Shown here piece by piece: positions 1 to 6,480 of a DNA stretch of 9,763 nt. The position numbers and the translations under genes were made by a program. Below the pieces are notes generated by a model that worked only from the letters and a program-made list of their open reading frames with translations, was not told the origin of the DNA and made no database searches. Origin of the DNA: Bacillota bacterium (GTDB lineage: Bacteria > Bacillota_A > Clostridia > Lutisporales > Lutisporaceae). The stretch covers positions 1 through 9,763 of the forward strand of contig JAKJBT010000062.1 of assembly GCA_022706865.1 (NCBI GenBank), given 5' to 3'. The stretch's first letter is position 1, and each line of letters opens with the position of its first letter.

Positions 1-75
1 TTCAGCACAATGCCAAATTTTTCGATTGATAAGATTACAAATTTTATAGAATATGATTAATGTGACAAATGCACA

Positions 76-120
76 TTCCTAAACCGCAGGTCGGAGATTC
101 GAATTCCTCTAGGCGCACCA
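76..120 (+). pseudogene. 3' half of a tRNA-Arg(CCU) gene, probable integration (att) scar
   Basis: The bases fit the 3' half of a tRNA position by position. There is an anticodon loop TTCCTAA (76-82, anticodon CCT), a 3' anticodon stem ACCGC (83-87), a five-base variable loop (88-92), a T arm with the standard loop TTCGAAT (98-104), a seven-base acceptor strand TAGGCGC (110-116), a discriminator A and an encoded CCA (118-120). The 5' half is absent: no GCGCCTA acceptor strand or D arm lies upstream, and the bases before the loop (71-75) do not pair with 83-87. The T stem carries one A-C mismatch (95/107) and one G-U pair. Tyrosine integrases commonly recombine in the anticodon-to-3'-end part of tRNA genes and leave such a copy. 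A degenerate pseudogene unrelated to integration is the alternative. Confidence 0.7.
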
Positions 121-131
121 TTTATGAAAAT

Positions 132-162
132 AACTGCCTATTTAATAGGCAGTTTTTTATTT
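132..162 (+). terminator. Intrinsic terminator downstream of the tRNA remnant
   Basis: A perfect palindrome of 11 bases per arm (132-142 with 144-154, centred on T143) is followed by a T-rich tract (153-158, then A and more T). In practice the innermost A/T pairs would open into a small loop. It lies 12 bases after the CCA end of the tRNA remnant, the usual place for a tRNA gene terminator. It also insulates the downstream operon from transcription entering from the left. Confidence 0.85.
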
Positions 163-188
163 TTTGAAACGGCATATACTCTATGCGT

Positions 189-218
189 TTGCAGACTGAC
201 TTATTCGAATCATAAAAT
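189..218 (+). promoter_or_regulatory. Candidate sigma-A-type promoter for the operon
   Basis: TTGCAG (189-194) and TAAAAT (213-218) are separated by 18 bases. The -10 element matches the consensus at five of six positions and the -35 only at the TTG. It is the best pair I found between the terminator and the first start codon, and would leave a 5' leader of roughly 70 bases. A promoter is expected somewhere in 163-290 because the upstream terminator isolates the operon; this exact assignment is tentative. Confidence 0.35.
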
Positions 219-248
219 ACTGATAATAATTTGAGGATTAGCATCATA

Positions 249-265
249 ACTTAATATAGCTAAGT
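249..265. promoter_or_regulatory. Imperfect palindrome in the leader, possible operator
   Basis: ACTTA (249-253) and TAAGT (261-265) form an inverted repeat with a seven-base spacer, between the candidate promoter and the ribosome binding site of the first gene. The place and size suit a repressor site, but the arms are short and AT-rich, so chance is a real alternative. No regulator gene lies in the window. Confidence 0.2.
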
Positions 266-298
266 GCATAAATCTGCCATTTAATAGCGGAGGGATAT

Positions 299-1690
299 AT
301 GTTAAGCAGTAATAATGGTTCGCTCCGGTCAAGAGAATATGCCATGGAGGTAAGTAAGGCACTGTTGGACACCGACTTTGATACGCTGGATGCCATTGCA
401 AATGAGATACTGCATATCAAGGATTCGGATAAAGTTGTATTTACTGCGGGTAACGGCGGCTCTGCCGCAACGGCAAGCCACTTCATTAATGATCTTATAA
501 AGGGCTGCCGCGTGGGTGGACGAGAAGGCTTTCGTGCCCAATGCCTGAATGACCCCAATGCTGTCATTACGTGCCTAGCAAATGATTTCTGCTATGGGGA
601 TGTATATAGGATAATGCTTCGGACATTGGGGCACAGGGGGGATTTGCTTATTGTTTTCAGTGGAAGCGGCAATTCACAAAACATACTGAATGCCTGTGAG
701 ACAGCACGGGAAATCGGTATGACCGTTATCGGCTTCGGAGGCCGTGACGGAGGCAGGATGAAGGCGCTGTGCAATCTTTGCCTCCTTGCACCTGTATACG
801 GCATAGAGCAGATAGAAAACCTTCATATGTTTTATACACATTTATTGGTCCGTATCCTTCGTGAAAGGCTTAGAAAAATATGGGATATTGAAGTGATAAA
901 TTATCCGGATGGCGGTTTGCCTGAGTTTGCAATATTTGATTTTGACGGTACCGTAAGCCTGCTTCGGGAAGGCTGGCAAACAATTATGTATGATTATTTC
1001 ACAGAGGAGCTGCTGAAACATAAGGGCGCACCGAAAGCTGAGGAAGCAAAAAGAATAGTAATAGAGTTTGTAGATATGCTTACGGGAAAGCAGACGATAT
1101 TCCAGTGCATGCAGCTGTGTGAGGAGATAAGAAAATACGGGGGTGTTCCTAAAGAACCGTTGGAATATAAGAAAGAATACTTGCGACGGTTGATGGAGCA
1201 TATACAGGACAGAAAGGATATTCTTCGCGTGGGCGGGGATCCTGCGCCGTATCTGGTCCCTGGCGCAAAATCCACTCTCAAAGCGTTGAGGGAAATGGGA
1301 GTAAAGTGCTTTCTCACAAGCGGCACCGATGAAGCAGATGTGCTGGAGGAAGCACGCCTTCTGGGTATTGCGGATATGTTTGAATCAATCCACGGCGCAA
1401 CAGATAAGAACAGCACGGCTTGCTCCAAGGAACTGGTAATCAGGAGCCTAATAGAAAAAAACTCATTTAAGGGTAGCCGGCTGATTGTCTTTGGAGACGG
1501 GTATGTTGAGATAGAGCTTGCCAAAAAGTATGGGGGTTATGCAGTTGCAGTGGCTACTAATGAAGCTGCAAGGGATACCTCAATCAACGAATGGAAGCGG
1601 GAGAGGCTTCTGAAAGCCGGTGCAGACTGCATAATACCTGACTTTTCAAATACTGAAAGGTTAATGGGGTTTATTATGGGGAGAAGATAG
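299..1690 (+). CDS. Fused SIS-domain phosphosugar isomerase (GmhA-like) and HAD phosphatase
   Basis: This 463-residue protein joins two enzymes. Residues about 15-195 are a SIS domain of the phosphoheptose isomerase type: AGNGGSA (50-56), SGSGNS (121-126), H61, and a C-terminal helix with E170, E173, H176 and H181. Residues about 208-463 are a HAD hydrolase with nucleophile motif DFDGT (214-218), a helical cap up to about residue 310, motif II TSG (340-342), a possible motif III lysine K377 and acidic motif GDGYVEIE (399-406). GmhA enzymes convert sedoheptulose 7-phosphate to a heptose 7-phosphate. The capped HAD resembles phosphoglycolate-phosphatase or beta-phosphoglucomutase types rather than capless GmhB. 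The start is set by GGAGGG (289-294) just before ATG 299. It is the first gene of the run, and the next gene begins three bases after its stop. Probably cytosolic. The isomerase-phosphatase class is clear; the substrate is unknown. Confidence 0.88.
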   Translation: MLSSNNGSLRSREYAMEVSKALLDTDFDTLDAIANEILHIKDSDKVVFTAGNGGSAATASHFINDLIKGCRVGGREGFRAQCLNDPNAVITCLANDFCYGDVYRIMLRTLGHRGDLLIVFSGSGNSQNILNACETAREIGMTVIGFGGRDGGRMKALCNLCLLAPVYGIEQIENLHMFYTHLLVRILRERLRKIWDIEVINYPDGGLPEFAIFDFDGTVSLLREGWQTIMYDYFTEELLKHKGAPKAEEAKRIVIEFVDMLTGKQTIFQCMQLCEEIRKYGGVPKEPLEYKKEYLRRLMEHIQDRKDILRVGGDPAPYLVPGAKSTLKALREMGVKCFLTSGTDEADVLEEARLLGIADMFESIHGATDKNSTACSKELVIRSLIEKNSFKGSRLIVFGDGYVEIELAKKYGGYAVAVATNEAARDTSINEWKRERLLKAGADCIIPDFSNTERLMGFIMGRR

Positions 1691-1693
1691 CAT

Positions 1694-2677
1694 ATGCCAT
1701 TTAAAATGTTTGATACATCCGGGCTGGTTATTAAATCATTAAGAGAACGCATACATGATGTAGACCTTATGGATGTGCTTGTGCCTGTAGACAGCTCCCC
1801 TGCCGTTTTAGACAACGAGAATACAAGAGCGGTCGCAAGTGCGATGGTTGGAGCTAAGCAAGCAAATGCAGCCACAGTGCTTATGTATGGCGCACATGTC
1901 ATACGCACAGGCTGCTCTGCATACATGATAGAGCTTATGAAACGTGGCCTTGTAAATCATTTTGCCACGAACGGTGCAGGCAGTATACATGATTTTGAAT
2001 TTTCGCTTATTGGAAAAACCTGTGAATCGGTGGAGAAATATATAGGCGAAGGCCAGTTCGGCCTTTGGCATGAGACAGGAATGATAAACGATATCCTGAA
2101 AAAGGGGGTTGAAGACGGAATTGGGGCAGGAGAAGCTATCGGACGCTATATCTGGGAAATGGACCTTCCTTATAAAAAGTACAGCATTTTGGCAAATGGT
2201 TATCATTTTGGAGTGCCTTGTACAATACATATAGGTATAGGGAATGATATACTGCACGAGCATCCCAATGCAAGCGGCAGGGTGTTAGGAGAGGCAACAT
2301 ACAGGGATTTTCTCATATATGTGCAGAGTATAACAAACCTAGAAAACGGATTGTTTATCAATGCCGGTTCCGCTGTGACAGGGCCTGAGGTGTACCTAAA
2401 AGCCCTGGCTATGGCACGAAATGCCGCCTTTCAGCGGGGCGAAAGCATAGTACACTTTACTACGGCAGTGCTGGACATTAGTCACATGCCGGAGGAGGGC
2501 TTACACAGCATCCCTGCTAAAACAGATCCGGCTTATTATTTCCGCCCGTGGAAGACAATACTTGTGCGTACGGTCGCAGACGGAGGAAAGAGCTTTTACA
2601 TACAGGGTCTGCACAGGGATACCCTGCCGAGCATAGCAAAACTTGCGATAGCTATGGAGGATGGCAAAGAAATATGA
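1694..2677 (+). CDS. Conserved protein of unknown function, distantly deoxyhypusine-synthase-like
   Basis: I cannot assign a function to this 327-residue soluble protein. It has no signal peptide or membrane segment. Conserved-looking glycine-rich stretches are YGAHVIRTG (65-73), NGAGSIHDFE (93-102), GQFGLWHETG (120-129), NAGSAVTGPE (223-232) and a C-terminal segment with VADGGKSFYIQG (294-305). Their style suggests a Rossmann-type nucleotide-binding fold and recalls bacterial proteins labelled deoxyhypusine synthase family. That is a recollection of pattern, not an alignment, and the canonical deoxyhypusine synthase active site was not recognised. GGGGAG (1678-1683) precedes ATG 1694, and the gene lies three bases after the SIS-HAD gene. 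Its stop overlaps the next start as ATGA. This coupling to an isomerase-phosphatase and a sugar kinase implies a step in the same sugar pathway. Confidence 0.8.
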   Translation: MPFKMFDTSGLVIKSLRERIHDVDLMDVLVPVDSSPAVLDNENTRAVASAMVGAKQANAATVLMYGAHVIRTGCSAYMIELMKRGLVNHFATNGAGSIHDFEFSLIGKTCESVEKYIGEGQFGLWHETGMINDILKKGVEDGIGAGEAIGRYIWEMDLPYKKYSILANGYHFGVPCTIHIGIGNDILHEHPNASGRVLGEATYRDFLIYVQSITNLENGLFINAGSAVTGPEVYLKALAMARNAAFQRGESIVHFTTAVLDISHMPEEGLHSIPAKTDPAYYFRPWKTILVRTVADGGKSFYIQGLHRDTLPSIAKLAIAMEDGKEI

Positions 2678-3708
2678 ACACAAAGGCTATAAGTAAAAAA
2701 CTCATAAATGGCAAACAGCCTGTTATAGCTGTGTTCGGAGACTTTTGCCTGGATAAGTACCTGTACATTGACGCGTCACGGGATGAGTTGTCGGCAGAGA
2801 CCGGCCTGACTGCATTCCAGGTTGTGGGAAAAAAGCTCTATGCCGGTGCCGCGGGGACTATTACAAACAATCTTTGCACACTTGGTGCGAAGGTATACTG
2901 CGTTGGTATATTAGGCGATGACGGTGAGGGCTATGAACTGGAAAGGTGTCTTAAAAACGTAGGGGCCGAAACACGGCTTATGGTGCATGCTGCAGACCGC
3001 AATACCTGTACATATGAAAAACCAATAAGGTGTCATAAAGGTTCTGAGGTTGAGATCAACAGGCTAGATATCAGGAATTTTACAAAAACACCGCTGCCAT
3101 TGCAGGAAGAGCTGGTTAAAAACCTGCAAACAGCGGTTGGCTTAAGCGATGCGGTTATAATATGTGATCAATTCAGGGAGGAGGATTTTGCCGCAGTGAC
3201 TGCATATATCCGGGCTGCCTTGGAAATCCTGGCGGAAAAGCACAACAAGGTTATATTCTATGCAGATTCCCGTGCGCATGCGGATAAATTCAGCAATTGC
3301 ATTATCAAATGCAATCAAAGAGAAATTGCAGGGATATTCGGTGTGTGCCCCGACAGTATAAATGCCGATGCGGCAATAGAATTTGCAGAGCTTTTATACA
3401 AAAAAAATAACAAACCCGTATATGTAACCTTGGGAGAATACGGGAGCATCGTATTTGACGGCCGTCCTCACAAGGTTCCCGCATTCCCCGTCGATGAACC
3501 CATAGATATAGTCGGGGCGGGGGATGCCTATAATGCTGCTGCGGTATTTGCATTGACAAAGGGTGCCGGCTTTGAGGAAGCAGCGTTAGTAGGAAATGCG
3601 GCATCAAGCATAGTGATAAAACAAATTAAAGCAACAGGGACTGTAAAGCTATTGGATATATTAGTCTTGCTGGAAGGTCTGCAACCCGGAGAATTGCAAA
3701 ACATATAA
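2674..3708 (+). CDS. PfkB-family sugar kinase, HldE/RfaE heptose-phosphate kinase-like
   Basis: This 344-residue kinase probably phosphorylates a sugar or sugar phosphate with ATP in the cytosol. Ribokinase-fold marks are FGDFCLDKY (21-29), the substrate-side glycine stretch YAGAAG (56-61), EINRLD (127-132), which resembles the equivalent segment of HldE N-terminal domains, and the PfkB signature DIVGAGDAYN (278-287) with D284 as the likely catalytic base. The usual threonine of the DTxGAGD signature is isoleucine here (I279). The length fits the kinase half of HldE; there is no fused nucleotidyltransferase. ATG 2674 is chosen because it overlaps the previous stop as ATGA and the homologous protein begins nearby. 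An open frame from a GTG at 2548 would add 42 residues lying wholly inside the upstream gene. With the GmhA-like isomerase it suggests a heptose-type substrate, but other phosphosugars are possible. Confidence 0.88.
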   Translation: MNTKAISKKLINGKQPVIAVFGDFCLDKYLYIDASRDELSAETGLTAFQVVGKKLYAGAAGTITNNLCTLGAKVYCVGILGDDGEGYELERCLKNVGAETRLMVHAADRNTCTYEKPIRCHKGSEVEINRLDIRNFTKTPLPLQEELVKNLQTAVGLSDAVIICDQFREEDFAAVTAYIRAALEILAEKHNKVIFYADSRAHADKFSNCIIKCNQREIAGIFGVCPDSINADAAIEFAELLYKKNNKPVYVTLGEYGSIVFDGRPHKVPAFPVDEPIDIVGAGDAYNAAAVFALTKGAGFEEAALVGNAASSIVIKQIKATGTVKLLDILVLLEGLQPGELQNI

Positions 3709-3718
3709 AGGCGTAAGC

Positions 3719-3742
3719 ATACATAAGGGTATTGCCCTGTAT
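3719..3742 (+). other. Weak intercistronic hairpin before the binding-protein gene
   Basis: ATACA (3719-3723) can pair with TGTAT (3738-3742), and GGG (3727-3729) with CCC (3735-3737), leaving a three-base bulge and a five-base loop. No T run follows, so it is not a convincing terminator. It sits in the 64-base gap between the kinase and the binding protein, where an RNA processing site or extra promoter could separate the two modules. I saw no good promoter there. Confidence 0.25.
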
Positions 3743-3760
3743 TAATAATGAATTAAATAA

Positions 3761-3767
3761 GGAGGAG
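3761..3767 (+). promoter_or_regulatory. Strong ribosome binding site of the binding-protein gene
   Basis: GGAGGAG lies five bases before ATG 3773. It is the longest match to the 16S rRNA 3' end in this operon, consistent with the need for many copies of the binding protein per transporter. Confidence 0.85.
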
Positions 3768-3772
3768 AAAAA

Positions 3773-4864
3773 ATGAAGAGAGTATTGTATTTGATTCTGG
3801 CTGCAGTTATGGTTTTTTCATTCACAGCCTGTGCAGCCCCGAAAACCGAACAACCTGCTGAACCGGTTGCTCCTGAGGAAACTCCCGCTCCTGAAGCCAA
3901 GTCTTTCAAAATTGGTGTAGTAATGCCCTCCGGCGATCACGGTTTTACAGGTGAGAGTGTTGCTCATGCCAAGATGGAAGCTGAAGCACTGATGGAAAAA
4001 TATGAAGGCTTGGAAATTGTCGTCAAGGACGGCCTTGAGGCTTCCCATCAGATTACCTCAATCGAAAACCTGCTGGCGGGGGGAGATGTCGACCTGATAA
4101 TGCTGTGGCCTATGGAGGGTGAAGCCCTAAGAAGTGCGGCCCAGAGCATCATTGATGCAGGAGTTGAGCTTGTTGTTTATGACCGCTTAATCAATAACTT
4201 TCAGGGCCTTGTAGGAGAGATCATGGGTGACAACGTAGGCATAGGCAAAATGATGGGCGAGTATCTCAACAAATATTATGCCGATATGGATTCTGTTCAA
4301 TATCTGCGTTTTGTTGGAGATAGCTCAACTGTTACCTCACAGCGCAATGAAGGGATGGATGGGGTTATAGATAAGAAGTTTGAGCAGGTTGCAAACACAT
4401 TTGTTACAAACTGGTCCACCGAGGTCGCTCAGGGGCAGATGGAAAACTGGCTGAATGCCAAGACAGCGAAGGAAATTGAAGATATCGACCTTATCGTTAC
4501 CCATGATGACGAAATTGTCGACGGCCTTATGAATGCACTTGAAGCATATACGGGCTCTGCTGAAATCAATATTAAACTAATAACATCCGTAGGCGGGCGT
4601 GAGGCTACCCTTGTTAAATTCGAGAATACCAAACTTCCGACAAAGTTCTGCACCTTCTACTTTGCTCCGGCGTTTATCCGTGAAGCACTGAGGCTTTCTG
4701 TTGCACACCTTTACGGTGAAAAGTATACAGGGGCCAATCTGACAAACGGCCAGTACCTGATTCCTTCCTTCTCAATCAGCAATGCGGGTGACGCTACATA
4801 TGATTTTGATGCATACAGAAAAAGCGATATTTACAAAGAAAGATATTCAATTGGGAATTTCTAA
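3773..4864 (+). CDS. Sugar ABC transporter substrate-binding lipoprotein (RbsB/MglB-like)
   Basis: This 363-residue protein captures a sugar outside the membrane and hands it to the permease encoded downstream. Residues 1-20 are a lipoprotein signal (Lys2-Arg3, a hydrophobic core and lipobox FTAC with Cys20). A Pro/Glu-rich tether follows (about 21-43), typical of Gram-positive membrane-anchored binding proteins. The two-lobed type I periplasmic-binding fold begins at KIGVVMPS (46-53). Family landmarks include YDR (136-138), GDN (152-154), QRNEGMDG (190-197) and HDDEIVDG (244-251). These match the ribose/galactose/xylose-type group, but the ligand cannot be read by eye. It is preceded by a strong ribosome binding site and followed by a terminator-like hairpin, an arrangement that yields excess binding protein over ATPase and permease. 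Confidence 0.95.
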   Translation: MKRVLYLILAAVMVFSFTACAAPKTEQPAEPVAPEETPAPEAKSFKIGVVMPSGDHGFTGESVAHAKMEAEALMEKYEGLEIVVKDGLEASHQITSIENLLAGGDVDLIMLWPMEGEALRSAAQSIIDAGVELVVYDRLINNFQGLVGEIMGDNVGIGKMMGEYLNKYYADMDSVQYLRFVGDSSTVTSQRNEGMDGVIDKKFEQVANTFVTNWSTEVAQGQMENWLNAKTAKEIEDIDLIVTHDDEIVDGLMNALEAYTGSAEINIKLITSVGGREATLVKFENTKLPTKFCTFYFAPAFIREALRLSVAHLYGEKYTGANLTNGQYLIPSFSISNAGDATYDFDAYRKSDIYKERYSIGNF

Positions 4865-4869
4865 TGCCG

Positions 4870-4903
4870 AAAGCCGGTCGGTAAGTTCCGGCCGGCTTTT
4901 CTC
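4870..4903 (+). terminator. Intra-operon hairpin terminator/attenuator after the binding-protein gene
   Basis: Twelve base pairs (4870-4881 with 4888-4899, one T-G wobble at 4878/4891) enclose a six-base loop TAAGTT. The GC-rich stem is followed by a short T tract (4897-4900) and then CTC. It starts six bases after the binding-protein stop. With only four T residues it is probably leaky, lowering downstream transcription and protecting the upstream mRNA rather than ending the operon. No clear promoter follows before 4975. Confidence 0.8.
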
Positions 4904-4959
4904 AATACAAGCATATAAATTGCTTCAGAGCTAAAGAGTTCTTGACAGATGCTTTTGAA

Positions 4960-4964
4960 GGGAG
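4960..4964 (+). promoter_or_regulatory. Ribosome binding site that sets the ATPase start at 4975
   Basis: GGGAG lies ten bases before ATG 4975. It is inside the extension that a TTG start at 4942 would create, so it argues for the ATG. The ATG also gives the usual family length. Confidence 0.65.
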
Positions 4965-4974
4965 AAAACAGAAT

Positions 4975-6480
4975 ATGCTGGTTGAAATGAGAGGAATTAC
5001 AAAAGATTTCGGCCCAGTCCGCGCCGTTGACAATGTAGACTTTACCATTAAGTCCAGTGAAATTGTCGGCCTCTTAGGCGAAAACGGTGCAGGTAAATCT
5101 ACACTCATGAATGTGCTTGCCGGCAGTTACCCTGCAACCTCAGGGGAAATATTCATCAACAGGCACAAGGTTTACATAACAAATGCCAGGGTTGCGAATC
5201 AATACGGCATACGATTCATACATCAGGAGCTGAATTTGTGCAACGACCTTAGGGTATTTGAAAATATGTTCCTTGGAGATGAAATAACGAAAAGATTCGG
5301 AATGCTGAACAGGAAGGAAATGATTGACCGCTGCAACAAGGTCTTTCGCCGTATGAAGGTGAATATTGACCCGTGTGCATTGGTTGCGGATCTACAGGCG
5401 GCTGAGAGGCAGCTGGTAGAGATAGGCAAAGCGCTGCTGTTCAAGTGCGAGCTTGTAATAATGGATGAACCTTCAACGGCACTTTCCACCCGTGAAATAG
5501 AGAACCTCTTTTCCATAATGCGCCAATTCAGGGATGAAGGTGTCAGCTTCATATACATTTCTCACAAGATTCCCGAACTCTTTGAGATATGTGAGACTTA
5601 TTATGTGCTTAGGGATGGAAAGCTTGTAGCACGCGGCAGTTTCAGTGATATTGATGAAAATGGCATTACGGAATATATGATAGGGCGCCAGCTGGCGGAT
5701 GACGAATTTTCAAGGCATGTAAGCAGCTCAAGAGAAAGGGTGGCGCTCTCGGTTCGGAATCTTTCAGGAAAAGATTTCAAAAACATCACCTTTGATTTGC
5801 ACGAAGGAGAGATATTAGCCATTACCGGCCTTCATGGAAGCGGCCGTGACTCCATAGCCGATGCCCTTTACGGCGTAATACCGTATAAGGGGGAGATTAT
5901 AATAGGTGGAAGACCTGTCAAGCCCGGTATGAACATACGAGGTTTCCTGAACCACGGCGTCATAATGGTGCCTCGAATGAGGAAGGAGCGCGGCATACAC
6001 AAAGACCTTTCCATCCGTGACAATATTTCAATGGGATACTTTAATACAAAGTTCAGGAGGCTGCTGATAAACAATAAGGCTGAAAATGAACGTTTTTTCA
6101 GGCAGAAGAAAGCCCTTGCAATTAAGGCTGAACAGCCTGGAAACCCTATAACCTCCCTTTCCGGAGGAAACCAGCAGAAGGTTATACTGGGCAGGTGGCT
6201 GGAGACAGATGCAAATGTGATTCTTTTTGATAATCCCACACAGGGTATAGATGTAGGCGCCAAATTTGAAATATATCATCTCATATTGAGCCTGGCCCGG
6301 AAGGGGAAGGCAATTATCATATTCAGCCAGGAATTTCCTGAGATATTTAAGGTAGCGGATTCCTGCATTGTGCTTTATAAGGGGGAAATTAACGCAGTTC
6401 TTAGCCGGGATGAGCTTACCGAGAAAAATGTAATGTACTATTCCACCGGTGCGAATTTGGAGGGTGAGAAATATGCTTAA
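4975..6480 (+). CDS. Two-domain sugar ABC transporter ATPase (MglA/RbsA-like)
   Basis: This 501-residue cytoplasmic protein powers sugar import with the adjacent permease; its length is that of RbsA/MglA. Domain 1 has Walker A GENGAGKST (35-43), Q-loop Q84, a degenerate signature around QAAERQ (141-146), Walker B with Glu IMDEPS (162-167) and switch H197. Domain 2 has a degenerate Walker A GLHGSGRDS (285-293), an intact signature LSGGNQQK (395-402) and Walker B LFDNP (417-421). Asn420 stands where Glu is usual. The segment GIDVGAKFEIY (424-434) is typical of MglA-type proteins. ATG 4975 is preferred over an upstream TTG at 4942. The last eight bases overlap the permease gene, indicating translational coupling. 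Confidence 0.95.
   Translation: MLVEMRGITKDFGPVRAVDNVDFTIKSSEIVGLLGENGAGKSTLMNVLAGSYPATSGEIFINRHKVYITNARVANQYGIRFIHQELNLCNDLRVFENMFLGDEITKRFGMLNRKEMIDRCNKVFRRMKVNIDPCALVADLQAAERQLVEIGKALLFKCELVIMDEPSTALSTREIENLFSIMRQFRDEGVSFIYISHKIPELFEICETYYVLRDGKLVARGSFSDIDENGITEYMIGRQLADDEFSRHVSSSRERVALSVRNLSGKDFKNITFDLHEGEILAITGLHGSGRDSIADALYGVIPYKGEIIIGGRPVKPGMNIRGFLNHGVIMVPRMRKERGIHKDLSIRDNISMGYFNTKFRRLLINNKAENERFFRQKKALAIKAEQPGNPITSLSGGNQQKVILGRWLETDANVILFDNPTQGIDVGAKFEIYHLILSLARKGKAIIIFSQEFPEIFKVADSCIVLYKGEINAVLSRDELTEKNVMYYSTGANLEGEKYA
6459..6464 (+). promoter_or_regulatory. Ribosome binding site that sets the permease start at 6473
   Basis: GGAGGG lies eight bases before ATG 6473, inside the end of the ATPase gene. 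This makes ATG 6473 a better start than the in-frame GTG at 6449, which lies upstream of the site. Confidence 0.75.

Noticed and set aside
1..120. A complete functional tRNA gene ending at 120
   Set aside because: No 5' acceptor strand, D arm or pairing partner for the anticodon stem exists upstream, so only the 3' half is present.
164..180. A catabolite-repression (cre) site around TTGAAACGG
   Set aside because: The core CG is displaced by one base relative to the consensus and the right half does not match.
994..1524. A 176-codon open frame on the minus strand inside the SIS-HAD gene
   Set aside because: It is fully antisense to a gene with clear domain motifs, and its serine-rich composition with no recognisable motif is what a reverse reading of a coding strand gives.
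2548..2673. GTG-start extension of the PfkB kinase by 42 residues
   Set aside because: It lies wholly inside the upstream gene, and the ATGA overlap at 2674 gives a kinase of normal length.
4909..4925. AAGCA/TGCTT inverted repeat after the attenuator
   Set aside because: Five-base arms around a seven-base AT loop are weak, and nothing else nearby supports a function.
4942..4974. TTG-start extension of the ATPase, and the TTGACA at 4942-4947 as a -35 element
   Set aside because: The ribosome binding site at 4960-4964 and the 501-residue family length support ATG 4975. No -10 element occurs 16-19 bases after the TTGACA.
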